Assembly: GCA_001549895.1 (NCBI GenBank) | Contig: AP014719.1 | Location: 1,240,001 to 1,304,000, forward strand | DNA length: 64,000 nt | DNA from: Arthrobacter sp. Hiyo8 | Lineage (GTDB): Bacteria > Actinomycetota > Actinomycetes > Actinomycetales > Micrococcaceae | Reading direction: 5' to 3' | Shown here: in pieces, positions 30,921-40,882 of the stretch | Position numbering within the stretch: the first letter of the stretch is position 1 | How the letters are laid out: each line of letters opens with the position of its first letter | The notes under the pieces: generated by a model | Told to the model about the DNA's origin: nothing | What the model saw: only the letters and a program-made list of their open reading frames with translations | The model's database searches: none | Made by a program: the position numbers and the translations under genes

Positions 30921-31326
30921 CGGTTTTCCTCCAGGTTGTCGGGACCGAAGGCATCTGGCAGCACTTGGTCCATGGTCTTGATGCCCTGCGTTGTCATGAG
31001 TTGCATGCCGGGTGCCCGGAATTCATACAGCAATTGCCTGCAACGGCCGCACGGCATGAGGACATTGCCTTTGCCGTCGACGCAATAGAACGCCCGCAAT
31101 CTGCCGCCGCCACCCATGTGGAGGTCCCCCACCAGGGCGCACTCGGCGCACAGCGTGAGTCCATAGCTGGCGTTCTCGACATTGCATCCGCTGACGATCC
31201 GCCCGTCCTCGGTGAGGGCAGCCGCCCCCACCGGGAACTTCGAATACGGAGCGTATGCCTTCCCCATGGCGGCGACCGCGGCGGCCTCGAGGCCGCCCAG
31301 TCCACCTCGGCATTCGTGAATGCCAC
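30917..31326 (-). CDS. cdd: Cytidine deaminase
   Basis: A small tetrameric zinc enzyme that deaminates cytidine and deoxycytidine to uridine and deoxyuridine. The zinc ligands are Cys in NASYGLTLCAE, with the catalytic Glu, and two Cys in MPCGRCRQ. PYSKFPVGAAAL is the usual N-terminal block. One C is missing near 31290, which detaches the first 14 residues. The GTG at 31326 lies 2 nt after the upstream permease stop. Coupling to deoA gives a cytidine to uridine to uracil route. Confidence 0.93.
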
Positions 31327-31328
31327 GG

Positions 31329-32838
31329 TCAGCCCTTGACGTACGGTATGCCGCTCGCCGCCGGCGGCCGGGACCTGCCCACCAATCCAGCGACGGCGAA
31401 GACCGTCAAGGCGTAAGGCAACATGGCCATGAACTGGCTCGGCACAGGCGATCCGATGATGGTGATGACGCTCTGCAGGTTGTCCGCGAAGCCGAACAGC
31501 AACGCCGCCAGGAAGGCGCCGAGCGGGTTCCAGCGCCCGAAGATCAATGCCGCCAAGGCGATATACCCACGGCCACCGGACATGTCCTTGCTGAACGCAT
31601 CCACGGATACGAGCGTGAAGAACGAGCCGCCAATGCCCGCGATCGCACCGCCCATGAGCACGTTCCAGAATCGGGTCCGGTTGACGTTGATGCCCACGGT
31701 GTCGGCCGCCTGCGGATGCTCGCCGACGGCCCGCACGCGCAGTCCCCACTTCGTGTGGAAGAGGCCGAGGTAAACGACGATCACTGCGATGTACATCAAA
31801 TAGCCCACGAGGGACTGGTGGAACAGGATGGGGCCGATGATGGGGATATCGGACAGGAAGGGAATGTCCACCGGAGGCAAGCGCCCCGGCTTGTTGAGTC
31901 CATCCGGGTCCGCCGTCAGCAGCGTCGAAAAGAGGAAGCTCGTCAGTCCGCTGATGAGGACGTTGAGCACGACGCCCACGATGATCTGGTTGACGAGGTA
32001 CTTGATGCTGACCACGGCCAGGACCAAGGAGACAAGCGTTCCGGCGACGGCCGCCGCGACCAGCCCGGCGTAGACGTTGCGCGTCACCGTGGCAACGACG
32101 GCTGCGGAGAATGCTCCCAGCAGGAGCTGGCCCTCAATGGCAATGTTGACCACGCCGACGCGTTCGCACAGGACGCCGGAAAGGGATCCGAAGACCAGCG
32201 GCACGGCCAAGGTGACGGATCCTGCGATCAGTCCGGCGAGGGAGATCGACGGCTCATCGCCATTTCCGCCAGCCACGATCCAGACCATGAACCCGATGAG
32301 GAACACGGCGGCAAAGGTGCCGCCCACCCAGCGGGTACGGCCCTCTTCGCCTGGGTGAGGTACACCGTGTAGCCCGCTAGGCCCAGGAGAATCACGGCGG
32401 CGATCCAGCCGATGGCCGCGGAAGGGAGCGTGACCTTTGAAACCTTTGCCACGCCGAGCGCGGCGAGGCCGAGGACCACGACGGCGGCGACGGTGGAGGC
32501 GGGCAGCCAACCGGGTACCGTGCCGGAAACTGACGCGCGGCCTGAACGACGGCGGACGAACCACAGATATCCGAGTCCAGCCGAAAGCAGAAGGGCCAGG
32601 ACGAACGTGACCAAAGCGGCGACACTTGAGGCCGCTTCATTGGCCGCCTCGGCAATGCCGAAGCCTGCCGATTTCGAATTGGACATGAAACCGAACAGCA
32701 CGGTTCCCAGGATTGCGAGGAGGGACAATCCGATGCCGGCCTTCCAGCTCACCAGCTCCGTGGCGCCCGTCTTTCCCGGCTCGCCGGGGCGTTGCCGGCG
32801 GGTGTGCCACCGCCGGGCTGAGTTGTTGTGGTGCTCAT
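31329..32838 (-). CDS. Nucleoside-type ABC transporter permease (second)
   Basis: A permease of the branched-chain/ribose-like family associated with Bmp-type nucleoside transporters (NupQ/YufQ type). Blocks include FGSLSGVLCERVGVVNIAIEGQLLLGAFSA, HTKWGLRVRAVGEHPQAADTVGINV and GRGYIALAALIFGRWNPLGA. The N-terminal 130 residues carry extra helices. The ATG at 32838 overlaps the stop of the first permease by 4 bp. Frameshifts lie near 32790 and 32345. Confidence 0.88.
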
Positions 32839-34200
32839 GCTGTTGCAGCTCCGCTCTCGATTTTTCCGGAGGGGATGGTTCCGGAGCCGGGCCGCCGGTG
32901 GCCTTCTTCTTTTTGCGCGGGTTCAGTCCGAAGATCGCGCGTACCAGCGGCGGTGCCGCAATGAACAGGACGATCAAGGACTGGATGACCAGGACGATGT
33001 CGATGGGGGTCTGGGTTTCGGCCTGCATCGCGACACCTCCCGCGCGGAACGCGCCGAACAGGAGCCCGGCGAAGAAGGTTCCCCACGGCGTCGAACGGCC
33101 GAGCAAAGCGACCGTAATGGCATCGAATCCGATGGAAGCGGCGACGCCTCCCGAGAGGTACTTCTCCGTCCCGGATACCTGCGCAATGCCGGCCAGGCCC
33201 GCAAGCGCACCCGCAATCGCCATCACCAGGATCACGGCGCGGGGAACGTTGATTCCAGCGGTGCGTGCCGCGCTCTGGTTGGCGCCCACGGCCCGGAATT
33301 CAAAGCCGAGCGTGGAGCGCTTCAGGAGCCACCAGACGAAAACCGTTGCCAGCACTGCCAAGAGGAATCCGGCATGGAGCCTGAACTGGGGTCCGAGCAA
33401 CTCCGGAAACAGTGCCGATTGGTCCAGGAAGGGCGAGATCGGGTTGGTGGAGCCCTTGCGCTGGAAAGCGGGAGTAGTCAGCAGGAACAGGAGCAGGAAG
33501 TTGGCGATGTAGTTCAGCATGATGGTCACGATGACCTCATGGGCACCGGTCCGGCCTTGAGCAGCCCGACGACGCCGCCCACACCGCGCCGCCGATGAAT
33601 CCGGCAACGATGACAAGCAACAGGTGAACGAGGAAAGGCAGGTGCCAGGTGAATCCCACGTAGGCGCCGAACAGGGCACCGAAGATGATCTGGCCTTGCG
33701 CACCGATATTGAACAGCCCGGCACGGAAGGCCAGGGCCACGCCGAGTCCAGCCAGGATCAGGGGGTGGACACCGTCAGGGTCTCAGTGATCGGGTACAGC
33801 TGGGCAGCGGCGTCGGCCCGGCCCAGTTGAATATGGCGCCCTGGACCAACGCCACGTAGGCCTGAAGACCTCGGTAAGCATGTCCCCCGGCTGCGCGAAG
33901 AAGTAACCTGCTGTCTCGGCGACTTTGGGTTGGTCACGGCCATCAGGATTCCGCCGAGCACAATCGCGAGGAGCACGGACAACACCGAGACCATGGCGTT
34001 TCCGGTCACGATCTGCCGGAAGACCGAACCACCGGCGGCGTGCGGGATCTGTCCGCCTTGGCTGGTAGCCGGGATGACTGACGGGCCATTGCGCCGTCGG
34101 CCGTGTCCAGCGCGACATCCAGGACGACCTCGTCGTCCAGAGTCTCCGGGCGCTCAGGCTCGGCCTCGTTTTCCTGCCGAGGGGTATTGGACTCAGACAT
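32835..34200 (-). CDS. Nucleoside-type ABC transporter permease (first)
   Basis: A permease of the NupP/YufP type. Recognisable blocks are GLGVALAFRAGLFNIGAQGQIIFGALFGAY, HEVIVTIMLNYIANFLL and LKRSTLGFEFRAVGANQSAARTAGI. A cytoplasmic N-terminus of about 50 residues is rich in Asp and Glu. This is one of the most damaged genes here, with about six frameshifts (near 34080, 33930, 33840, 33770, 33555 and 32880). The start at 34200 overlaps the ATPase stop. It pairs with the second permease. Confidence 0.85.
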
Positions 34201-35741
34201 GGGTTCCTCCCTCGAGGGTCTTGTGCGCAGTCAGTTCTGCCTCATGTTCCGGAACGCCGGCCATCATCAAGCCCAGCACGTCGCGGGAGGTACCGGCCGG
34301 AACAATCCCGACCAGCTTTCCCCGATAGAGGACGGCGATCCTGTCAGCGAGTTCGAGCACTTCATCGAGCTCGGTGGACACGATCATCACGGGAGTTCCG
34401 TTGTCCCGTTCGGCAATGACCCGCTTGTGCACGAATTCGATGGAGCCGACGTCGAGCCCTCGGGTGGGCTGCGATGCGATGAAGAGCCTCAACGGCCTGG
34501 AAAGCTCCCGGGCCAGGACCACCTTTTGCTGGTTGCCTCCGGAGAGCGTACCCACGGCGACATCGATCGACGGCGTCCGCACATCGAACTCCTCAACCTT
34601 CTTCTCCGCGTGCGAAGCAATCAAGGCCGGTTTCATGCCGATGCCTTGGGCGAAAGGCGCCTTGTCGTAAAGGTCCAGGATCATGTTCTCGGAAATGGAG
34701 AACGTTCCCACCAGGCCGTCGATCTTGCGGTCCTCAGGACGAACCCGACGCCGGCGGACAAGACCTGCTTGACGCTCTTGCCGAGAAGTTCGACGCCGTC
34801 GAGGACGATGGACCCGGTGACGTGCTGCTGGACGCCGAGGATGGCTTCGGTGAGCTCCGTCTGGCCGTTGCCCTGGACACCGGCGATAGCGAGCACTTCA
34901 CCCTTGGCGATGTCGAAGCTCAGCCCGTCCACGACGTGCTGGCCATTGTGGTCCACAACCGTAAGGTCCCGGACCTTGAAAGTCGCTTCACCCGGTTGGG
35001 CGGGTTTCTTTTCCAGGGTCAGACTGACCGCGCGGCCAACCATCGCCGAGGCGAGTTCCGTAGGGACGCCGAAGGATCGGCCGAGCCCACCACTTTCCCC
35101 CGCCGGATCACCGTGATGATGTCCGAAATTTCCTTGACCTCACGCAATTTGTGCGAAATGAAGACAATTGACTTTCCGGCTGCTTTGAGCTGGCGGATGA
35201 TGTCCAGGAGCTCATCGGTTTCCTGCGGAGTGAGCACCGCGGTCGGTTCATCGAGAATCAGGACTTCGGCGTCGCGCACGAGTGCCTTGATGATCTCGAC
35301 CCGCTGCTGGACGCCCACGGGCAGGTCTTCCACGAGGGCATCGGGGTCGACATGGAACCCGTATTGCTTGGAAATCTCGGAGATTCTCCGGCGGGTTTCA
35401 TCCAAGTTCAGGAAACCGGCTGCCTTGGTGGCTTCGTTTCCCAACGCGACGTTTTCGGCGACGGTGAATACCGGAATCAGCATGAAGTGCTGGTGGACCA
35501 TTCCGATCCCGGCCGCCATGGCATCGCCGGGACCCTTGAAAACGACCGGCTTGCCGTCGACCAGGATTTCGCCGTCGCTGGGGTCGTAGAGTCCGTAAAG
35601 GACATTCATCAGGGTGGATTTACCGGCACCGTTTTCGCCCAGGAGGCAATGGACTTGGCCGGGTTCAACCACCAGATCGATGTGGTCATTGGCTACAAGG
35701 GACCCGAAGCGTTTCGTGATCCCTTTCAGTTCGAGTTTCAA
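34193..35741 (-). CDS. Nucleoside-type ABC transporter ATP-binding protein, two ABC domains
   Basis: A fused double ATPase like NupO/YufO and sugar RbsA. Domain 1 has Walker A GENGAGKST, the family QHFMLIPVFTVAEN and Walker B LILDEPTAVLTP. Domain 2 has a degenerate Walker A (GVQGNGQTEL), the signature LSGGNQQKVVLAREL and RLFIASQPTRGLDVGS. The degenerate second P-loop is normal for this family. A TTG start at 35741 follows GGAG closely. Frameshifts lie near 35070 and 34740. It works with the two permeases and the lipoprotein. Confidence 0.9.
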
Positions 35742-35843
35742 AACTCCAACCCATCTATAAAGGATGGCTCCTCGTCATCACCGTGCTCCCAGCATAGTGC
35801 TCGGCAAAGGAGTGTCGAAGAGCAAATTGAAGGCAACGCAGAA

Positions 35844-35884
35844 CGCGCTGCCCTTCTGCCAAAACTCGGCTGAAGGGCAGCGCG
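35844..35884 (-). terminator. Intercistronic hairpin between binding lipoprotein and ATPase
   Basis: A perfect 13-bp stem, CGCGCTGCCCTTC (35844-35856) with GAAGGGCAGCGCG (35872-35884), lies in the 163-bp gap after the lipoprotein gene. There is no strong T run. It probably attenuates or stabilises, as at livK-livH. Confidence 0.7.
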
Positions 35885-35904
35885 ATGCGGTTTAGCCCGG
35901 ATTT

Positions 35905-37009
35905 TTACTTGGGGCTGGACTTCGATTCGACCTTGACTGCGCCGGAGATGATGTCCTTCTTCAACTGGTCAAGATCGCTCTTCATGTCTGCCGGAACAGC
36001 GGAGTCGAGATCGTGGAACGGGGCAAGCGCCACACCCCGTTGTCGAGGGTGCCGACATACGGGCTGGGTCGAACTTGCCTTCCTTGTCGGCCTTGATGAC
36101 TGTCTCCACGGCCGTCGCCATGGTCTTCTGGACCGACGTCAGGATGACCGACTTGTAGGCGGGTGCGGTCAGGTAGCCGTCCGAGTCGACCCAGATCAGC
36201 TTTGCGTCCGTGCCCTTTGCCTTGGCGTCAAGGATCGCGCTTCCGGCGCCCGCTCCAACAGGTCCAGCGACGGGAAGGACCACGTCCGCCCCCTGGTCAA
36301 GGAATCCCTGGGTGAGGACCTTGCCCTTGTCGACCTGCTTGAAGTCGCCGACGAACGTTCCGTCCTGCTTGTCCTTGTCCCAGCCAAGCAGCTGGACGGA
36401 CTTGCCCTTCTTCTGGTTGTAGTACTTCACGCCGTCAGAGAAGCCATCCATGAAGATGCTCACGGTGGGGATGTTGAGGCCACCGAAGGTCGCAACCTTG
36501 CCCGTTTTGGACGTGCCGGCGGCGAGGTACCCGGCCAGGAACGCGGCCTGGGCAGTGTTATAGACAATCGGCTTGACGTTCTTCGGGAAGGTGGGGTCCG
36601 AGTAGTCGATGATGGCGAAGTGGCTGTTGGGGTTCGCCGTCGCGATGTTCTTCGTGGCGTCGCCAAGCAGGAAGCCGACCGTAACCGTCAGCTTGCAGCC
36701 TTGTTGGACCATGGAACGAAGGTTGGGGTCGTAGTCCGTGTCGGCCTTGGACTGGACGTGCTTCTCCTGGATGCTCAGGTCCTTGGCTGCTGCCTGAAGG
36801 CCCTCGAAGCCTGACTGGTTGAACGACTTGTCATCGAAGCCGCCGGAGTCGGACACCATGCATGCGGTGTAGTCCGACTTGGTGGCGCTGCCCGAGCTCG
36901 AAGCAGACGGTGCGCTACCGCAGCCTGCCAGCAAAAGTGCAGCGGCGCCCGCAGTTGCGACGCCCGCAAATGAACCGCGCTTTAGTGTGGCACGCAGTGA
37001 TTGCTTCAA
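35905..37009 (-). CDS. BMP-family nucleoside-binding lipoprotein
   Basis: An extracellular binding protein of the Bmp/Med family, which binds nucleosides in several bacteria. The signal peptide ends in the lipobox LLLAGC. Blocks include ACMVSDSGGFDDKSFNQSGFEGLQ, FAIIDYS and GFSDGVKYYNQ. A TTG start at 37009 has GGAGG 4 nt upstream, and the longer frame above it is promoter DNA. Two losses near 36057 and 36025 alter the C-terminus, which should end KSSPK at 35905. It heads the operon with ATPase, permeases, cdd and deoA. Confidence 0.9.
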
Positions 37010-37165
37010 TTTTCCTCCAGGAAGAAAGTGATTGATGCTACGACAGTTGGTCAATGAGTGTCCGTTTCGAAAACTCGAGTCTGAAATTCTGTTTTCACTG
37101 ATGCTTCGCAGCACTGCGCCTGGGGCGCACTGATGGCACAACTTTAGTGGGATTGAACACACCCG

Positions 37166-37213
37166 GGTAACACAAAAGCCCAACAACCCGAAGATTGTTG
37201 AGCTTTTGTTACC
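37166..37213 (-). terminator. Terminator of the ohrR-ohr-oxidoreductase operon
   Basis: On the minus strand AAAAGCTCAACAA pairs with TTGTTGGGCTTTT around the loop TCTTCGGG, ending in a T-rich tail. Outer GGTAACA/TTACC sequence extends the pairing. Confidence 0.88.
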
Positions 37214-37264
37214 AAGCAGTAGCGGAACTCCCAGCGAACGGTCCTAGGATGCCCGTTCCCAAGC

Positions 37265-37327
37265 GCGCGAACTGGCAGCAGATGACCCAAAAATCGCGTT
37301 TTGCGGGCATCTGCCGCCAGTTCGCGC
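37265..37327. repeat. 63-bp imperfect palindrome with 12-bp perfect outer arms
   Basis: GCGCGAACTGGC (37265-37276) and its exact complement (37316-37327) enclose further near-complementary sequence around an AT-rich loop. It lies between the oxidoreductase stop and its terminator. The layout resembles the other long palindromes here, but the sequence family differs. Confidence 0.75.
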
Positions 37328-37337
37328 CGGGAATCCC

Positions 37338-38355
37338 TCAGTGCAGCCGGACCAGCATCTTGCCGGTATTGGCCCCATCCAGGAGGTCGATGAAGGCCTT
37401 CGGCGCGTTTTCCAGTCCGTCAACGATCGTCTCGTCGTAGCGGACCGTTCCATCGGCCAGCCATCCGGCCATCTTCCCGGCGAACTCCGCGGCGTGCTGG
37501 CGCTGGCCGCCCACGAGGAAGCCGCGCAGGGTCAATTGCTTTCCGATGGCCAAGGCCAGGTTCCGCGGGCCGGCGTGGGCTCTGTGGAGTTGTACTGCGA
37601 AATGGCACCGCACATTGCCACCCGGCCACCCACAGTGAGGACCGCGAGGGCAGCCTCGAGGTGTTCGCCGCCCACGTTGTCGAAGTAGACGTCAATGCCG
37701 CGCTCCCCCGCTGCTTCACGGAGTTGCTTCGCCACCGGACCGTCGTGGTAGTCGAACGCCGCGTCGAAGCCGAGTTCCAGCAAACGCGCCACCTTCTCCG
37801 GGGAACCGGCGCTGCCGATCACCTTGGAGGCCCCCATGGCCTTGGCGACCTGCCCGACAATCGAACCAACCGCGCCGGCGGCACCGGAAACGAAGACCAC
37901 GTCCCCGGCTTTGAACTCGGCCACTTTGAGCAGTCCGGCATACGCCGTCAGGCCCGTCATGCCCAGCGCCCCGAGGAACGCCGACGTCGGCGCCAGTCCG
38001 GCCGGGACCGGCGTCGCGCTTGCCGCATCCACCACCGAATATTCGCGCCAGCCGAGCTGGTGCACGACGACGTCACCCACCTTGAGCGCCTTGGAACGGG
38101 ACGCGATCACCTCGCCCACCGCACCGCCGTCGAGCGCTGCGTCGAGCCGGAAAGGCGCCGAATAGGACTTTGTGTCATTCATACGGCCGCGCATGTAGGG
38201 ATCGACCGACATGAACTCGTTGCGGACCAGGATCTGGCCGTCCTGCAGCTCCGGCAGATCGGTCTCTGCCAGCCGGAAGTTCTCCTGGACGGGGCGTCCC
38301 TGCGGGCGGACGCCAGCTGGATTTCGCGGGTGCTCGTGGGAACGGCGGCGCTCAT
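37338..38355 (-). CDS. MDR-type NADP-dependent oxidoreductase
   Basis: A zinc-independent medium-chain reductase of the CurA/prostaglandin reductase-like group, expected to reduce activated double bonds using NADPH. The group motif MSVDPYMRGRM is near residue 50, and the Rossmann motif FVSGAAGAVGSIVGQVAKAMG lies mid-protein. DVYFDNVGGEHLEAAL is also typical. The ATG at 38355 overlaps the ohr stop by 4 bp. Frameshifts lie near 38310 and 37575. Its place behind ohr suggests a role in clearing lipid-peroxidation aldehydes or enones (inference). Confidence 0.88.
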
Positions 38356-38783
38356 GCGGCCACCTCCACAAGCTTGATGTCGACGGCGATGTTCCCGCGC
38401 GTCGCGTTGGAGTAGGGGCAGATCTGGTGGGCCTTGGCCACGAGCTGCTCGGCGGTTTCGCGGTCCAGGGCAGGCAGGGCGATCTCAAGCTCCGCGGCGA
38501 GGCCATATCCCTCGCTGCCCTCCAAGGCACCGAAATGGATCTTGGCGGCCACGGCGGAATCAGTCAGATCCACCCGGGCCTTGCGTCCCACCAGCCTGAG
38601 TGCCGAGTGGAAGCATGCCGCGTATCCGGCGGCGAAGAGCTGCTCGGGATTAGTGCCCTGGCCGTTTCCGCCCAGTTCCACCGGGCTGGCGAGGGTGACG
38701 TCCAGCTTGCCGTCATTGGTGCGTGCGTTGCCTTCGCGGCCTTCACCGGAGGCAAGCGCCTCTGCTACGTACAAAGTCTTCAC
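38352..38783 (-). CDS. ohr: Organic hydroperoxide resistance protein
   Basis: Ohr reduces organic hydroperoxides with a thiol relay. It is intact at 143 residues. The peroxidatic Cys is in FAAGYAACFHSAL, the resolving Cys in HQICPYSNATRGN, and the conserved Arg and Glu pair is present. TNPEQLF is typical of Ohr and not of OsmC. It lies between ohrR and the MDR oxidoreductase on one transcript. Confidence 0.95.
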   Translation of the reverse strand: MKTLYVAEALASGEGREGNARTNDGKLDVTLASPVELGGNGQGTNPEQLFAAGYAACFHSALRLVGRKARVDLTDSAVAAKIHFGALEGSEGYGLAAELEIALPALDRETAEQLVAKAHQICPYSNATRGNIAVDIKLVEVAA

Positions 38784-38829
38784 TGTGGTTCCTTTTCCTT
38801 CGATGGGATGGAGGTGCTGGGGTGGACGA

Positions 38830-39260
38830 TCAGATGGCTGAATGGAGGGCGGCGGTAAGCCGGCCCAGGGTGTCGTGAAGCTGCGCGAGCTCGGCTGCGC
38901 TCAAGCCGGCGGCGTCGGCGAGCCGTTGCGGAACAGCCCCGCCCGGGCACTCAGGCCCGCCCGGCGTCGCTCAGGTGGATCTCGACGCGACGCTCGTCCT
39001 CTACTGAACGCCGGCGCTCCACGAGGCCCATGGCTTCAAGCCTCTTGAGCAGCGGAGACAGGGTGCCCGAGTCGAGTCCCAGCTCGGTACCCAGTTCCCG
39101 GACGCTTCGAGGCTCGTTCTCCCAGAGCACCAGCATCACGAGGTACTGCGGATACGTCAGTCCAAGCTCGTCCAGCACCGGCCGGTAGACCGCAGTGGCC
39201 GCCTTCGAAGCGGAATACAGCGCGAAACAGACTTGGCGGTCGAGGCGGGGGCTTCACTCA
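38830..39260 (-). CDS. ohrR: MarR-family organic hydroperoxide repressor OhrR
   Basis: OhrR represses ohr until its reactive cysteine is oxidised by an organic hydroperoxide. After correction the N-terminus reads [22 protein letters not shown], with the sensor Cys in the expected place. The winged-helix block is [30 protein letters not shown], with a wing [13 protein letters not shown]. Frameshifts lie near 39235, 38955 and 38920. The corrected protein ends LTAALHSAI at 38830. Palindromic boxes just upstream suggest autoregulation. Confidence 0.92.
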
Positions 39261-39276
39261 TGGGAATAACGATAGC

Positions 39277-39302
39277 TCACAATTAAATTGTGCACAACTT
39301 AA
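39277..39302. promoter_or_regulatory. OhrR-type operator boxes
   Basis: CACAATTAAATTGTG (39277-39291) is a perfect palindrome with the AATT core seen in OhrR boxes. It overlaps a second, near-perfect 22-bp palindrome at 39281-39302. They start 17 nt upstream of the ohrR ATG, beside a TATCGT box at 39268-39273. Known OhrR sites have the form TACAATT-N-AATTGTA. Confidence 0.8.
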
Positions 39303-39312
39303 TCGCTTCGGG

Positions 39313-39389
39313 CGACGCCCGCTCACAAACAAGCCGTCCCCCGGCAACGCCCGCTCACAAACAAGCCGTGCCCCGGCGACGCCCGCTCA
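39313..39389 (+). repeat. Left arm of a 32-bp-period array (three units)
   Basis: The core GACGCCCGCTCAC starts at 39313, 39345 (one base changed) and 39377, a period of exactly 32 bp. The spacer AAACAAGCCG plus C/G-rich sequence is nearly identical between units. A matching array on the other strand lies at 39459-39603. Confidence 0.9.
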
Positions 39390-39404
39390 CAAACAAGCCC
39401 AAAC

Positions 39405-39449
39405 GAAAGGATCCTCCTGCAGATAATCCGCAGGAGGATCCCCGGCCTT
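39405..39449. terminator. Central hairpin between two opposed repeat arrays
   Basis: A perfect 12-bp stem, GGATCCTCCTGC (39408-39419) with GCAGGAGGATCC (39429-39440), and a 9-nt loop. Flanking AAAG and CTTT allow partial extension. It may end transcription of the amidohydrolase gene. Confidence 0.75.
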
Positions 39450-39458
39450 TAGACCAAG

Positions 39459-39603
39459 AGTGAGCGAGCGTCCGGCCAAAACCCGGCATAAGTGAGCGAG
39501 CGTCGAGGTTCAGAGATCCCGGCATAAGTGAGCGAGCGTCCGGCCAAAACCCGGCATAAGTGAGCGAGCGTCCGGCCAAAACCCGGCATAAGTGAGCGAG
39601 CGT
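39459..39603 (-). repeat. Right arm of a 32-bp-period array (five units)
   Basis: On the minus strand the core GACGCTCGCTCAC occurs five times (plus-strand starts 39459, 39491, 39527, 39559 and 39591). Steps are 32, 36, 32 and 32 bp. Spacers are TTATGCCGGGTTTTGGCCG, except one that copies the end of the amidohydrolase gene. The core differs from the left arm by one base, and the orientation is opposite. Confidence 0.9.
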
Positions 39604-39609
39604 CGAGGT

Positions 39610-40807
39610 TCAGAGATCCCGGATGGTTCGCAGCGCGGCGGCGGCAAGGACTTGGATTGCGAAGCCGAGGGCACGCTCGTCCACAATGAAGTCACCGCGG
39701 TGGAGATCGTATTCCTCGCCGCCGGGCGTGTGGGTTCCGAGCCGCATCATGGCACCCGGCAGGTCGGCCAGGAACCAGGCGAAGTCCTCGCCACCCATGG
39801 ACTGCGGTGTCAGGACGACGGCGTGCTCGCCGAGTTCCGCACGGGCAGCGGCCTCGATGATGGCAGTTTCGTGTTCCGAGTTGACCACGGGAGGGACGCC
39901 GCGGGTGTGCTCAAGGTGCACGTCCACCCCGTACGGCGCGGCAACCTGCTGGACGACGTCGTCGAGCAACTCCCCTGCGCTGTGCCAGGCGTCCCTGTCG
40001 AGGCAACGCATGGTGCCTGCCATGTAGCCGTTGGCGGGGATGGCGTTGGGTGCCGAACCTGCCGCGATCTGGCCCACACCACCGAAACGCCGCTGCGCAC
40101 ATCGACCCGACGGGACAGGACGGCCGGCACGTTGACGGCGATTTGGGCCAGCGCGAAGACCAGGTCTTCGGTCAAATGCGGACGGGAAGTATGGCCGCCA
40201 CGTCCCGTCAATTCGATTTTGATGGTGTCCGACGCCGAGGTGATGGCGCCGATACGCGTGCCGATCTTGCCGACGTTGATACGCGGATCGCAGTGCAGCG
40301 CAAGAATACGCGGAACGCCTTGGAGCACGCCCTGCTCGATGCAGGACAACGCACCGCCGGGCATGGTTTCTTCTGCCGGCTGGAAGATGATGCGCACCGT
40401 TCCGCCCAAGGGGGATTCCTGGTGCATGGCGTGCAGCACCAGCGCAATGCCAAGCATGCTCGTGGTGTGGACGTCATGCCCGCACGCGTGGGTGACGCCA
40501 TGGTTCTTCGACGCGAACGGAAGCCCGGTCTCCTCGATGATGGGGAGGGCGTCGATGTCTCCGCGCAGGCCGTGGCGATGGGCCCGTCGCCGACGTCGAC
40601 CGTCAGCCCCGAGCCTTCCAGCCGACGGGGTTCGAGTCCCGCCGCCTCGAGCCGTTCAACCAGCTTGTCCGTAGTGCGAAATTCCTTGAAGGAAAGTTCG
40701 GGGTGCGCATGCAGGTCCCTCCGGAATTCAAGGAGTTCCGGCAAGAGATCGTCAAGCCATGGCTTCACCACAGGGGTCGGCTCGGTTTCGGTAGTGAAAT
40801 TGCGCAC
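39610..40807 (-). CDS. M20 family amidohydrolase
   Basis: A two-metal peptidase-fold amidohydrolase of the hippurate hydrolase/N-acyl-amino acid deacylase (AbgB/HipO-like) group. RRDLHAHPELSFKE is the N-terminal block, THACGHDVHTT carries metal ligands (visible after correction), and IIFQPAEETMPGGAL holds the catalytic Glu. MGGEDFAWFL is the C-terminal metal site. The substrate is not determined. Frameshifts lie near 40570 and 40080. The GTG at 40807 has TAGAGT ending 6 nt upstream. The stop is 7 nt from the repeat array. Confidence 0.9.
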
Positions 40808-40882
40808 CTCACAACTCTAGCCATCCACACCCCCGAATAGCGAAAGGGGTCTCTTGGTTACGGACAGCGCCGCAAGAGGGCG

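Noticed and set aside
31320..32372. 350-residue open frame on the plus strand
   Set aside because: It is antisense to the second nucleoside permease. The composition, rich in Asp, Gln and His, is typical of the complement of a membrane protein gene.
39313..39603. CRISPR array
   Set aside because: Units repeat at 32 bp with only a 13-bp conserved core, spacers are nearly identical, orientation flips in the middle and no cas genes are present.
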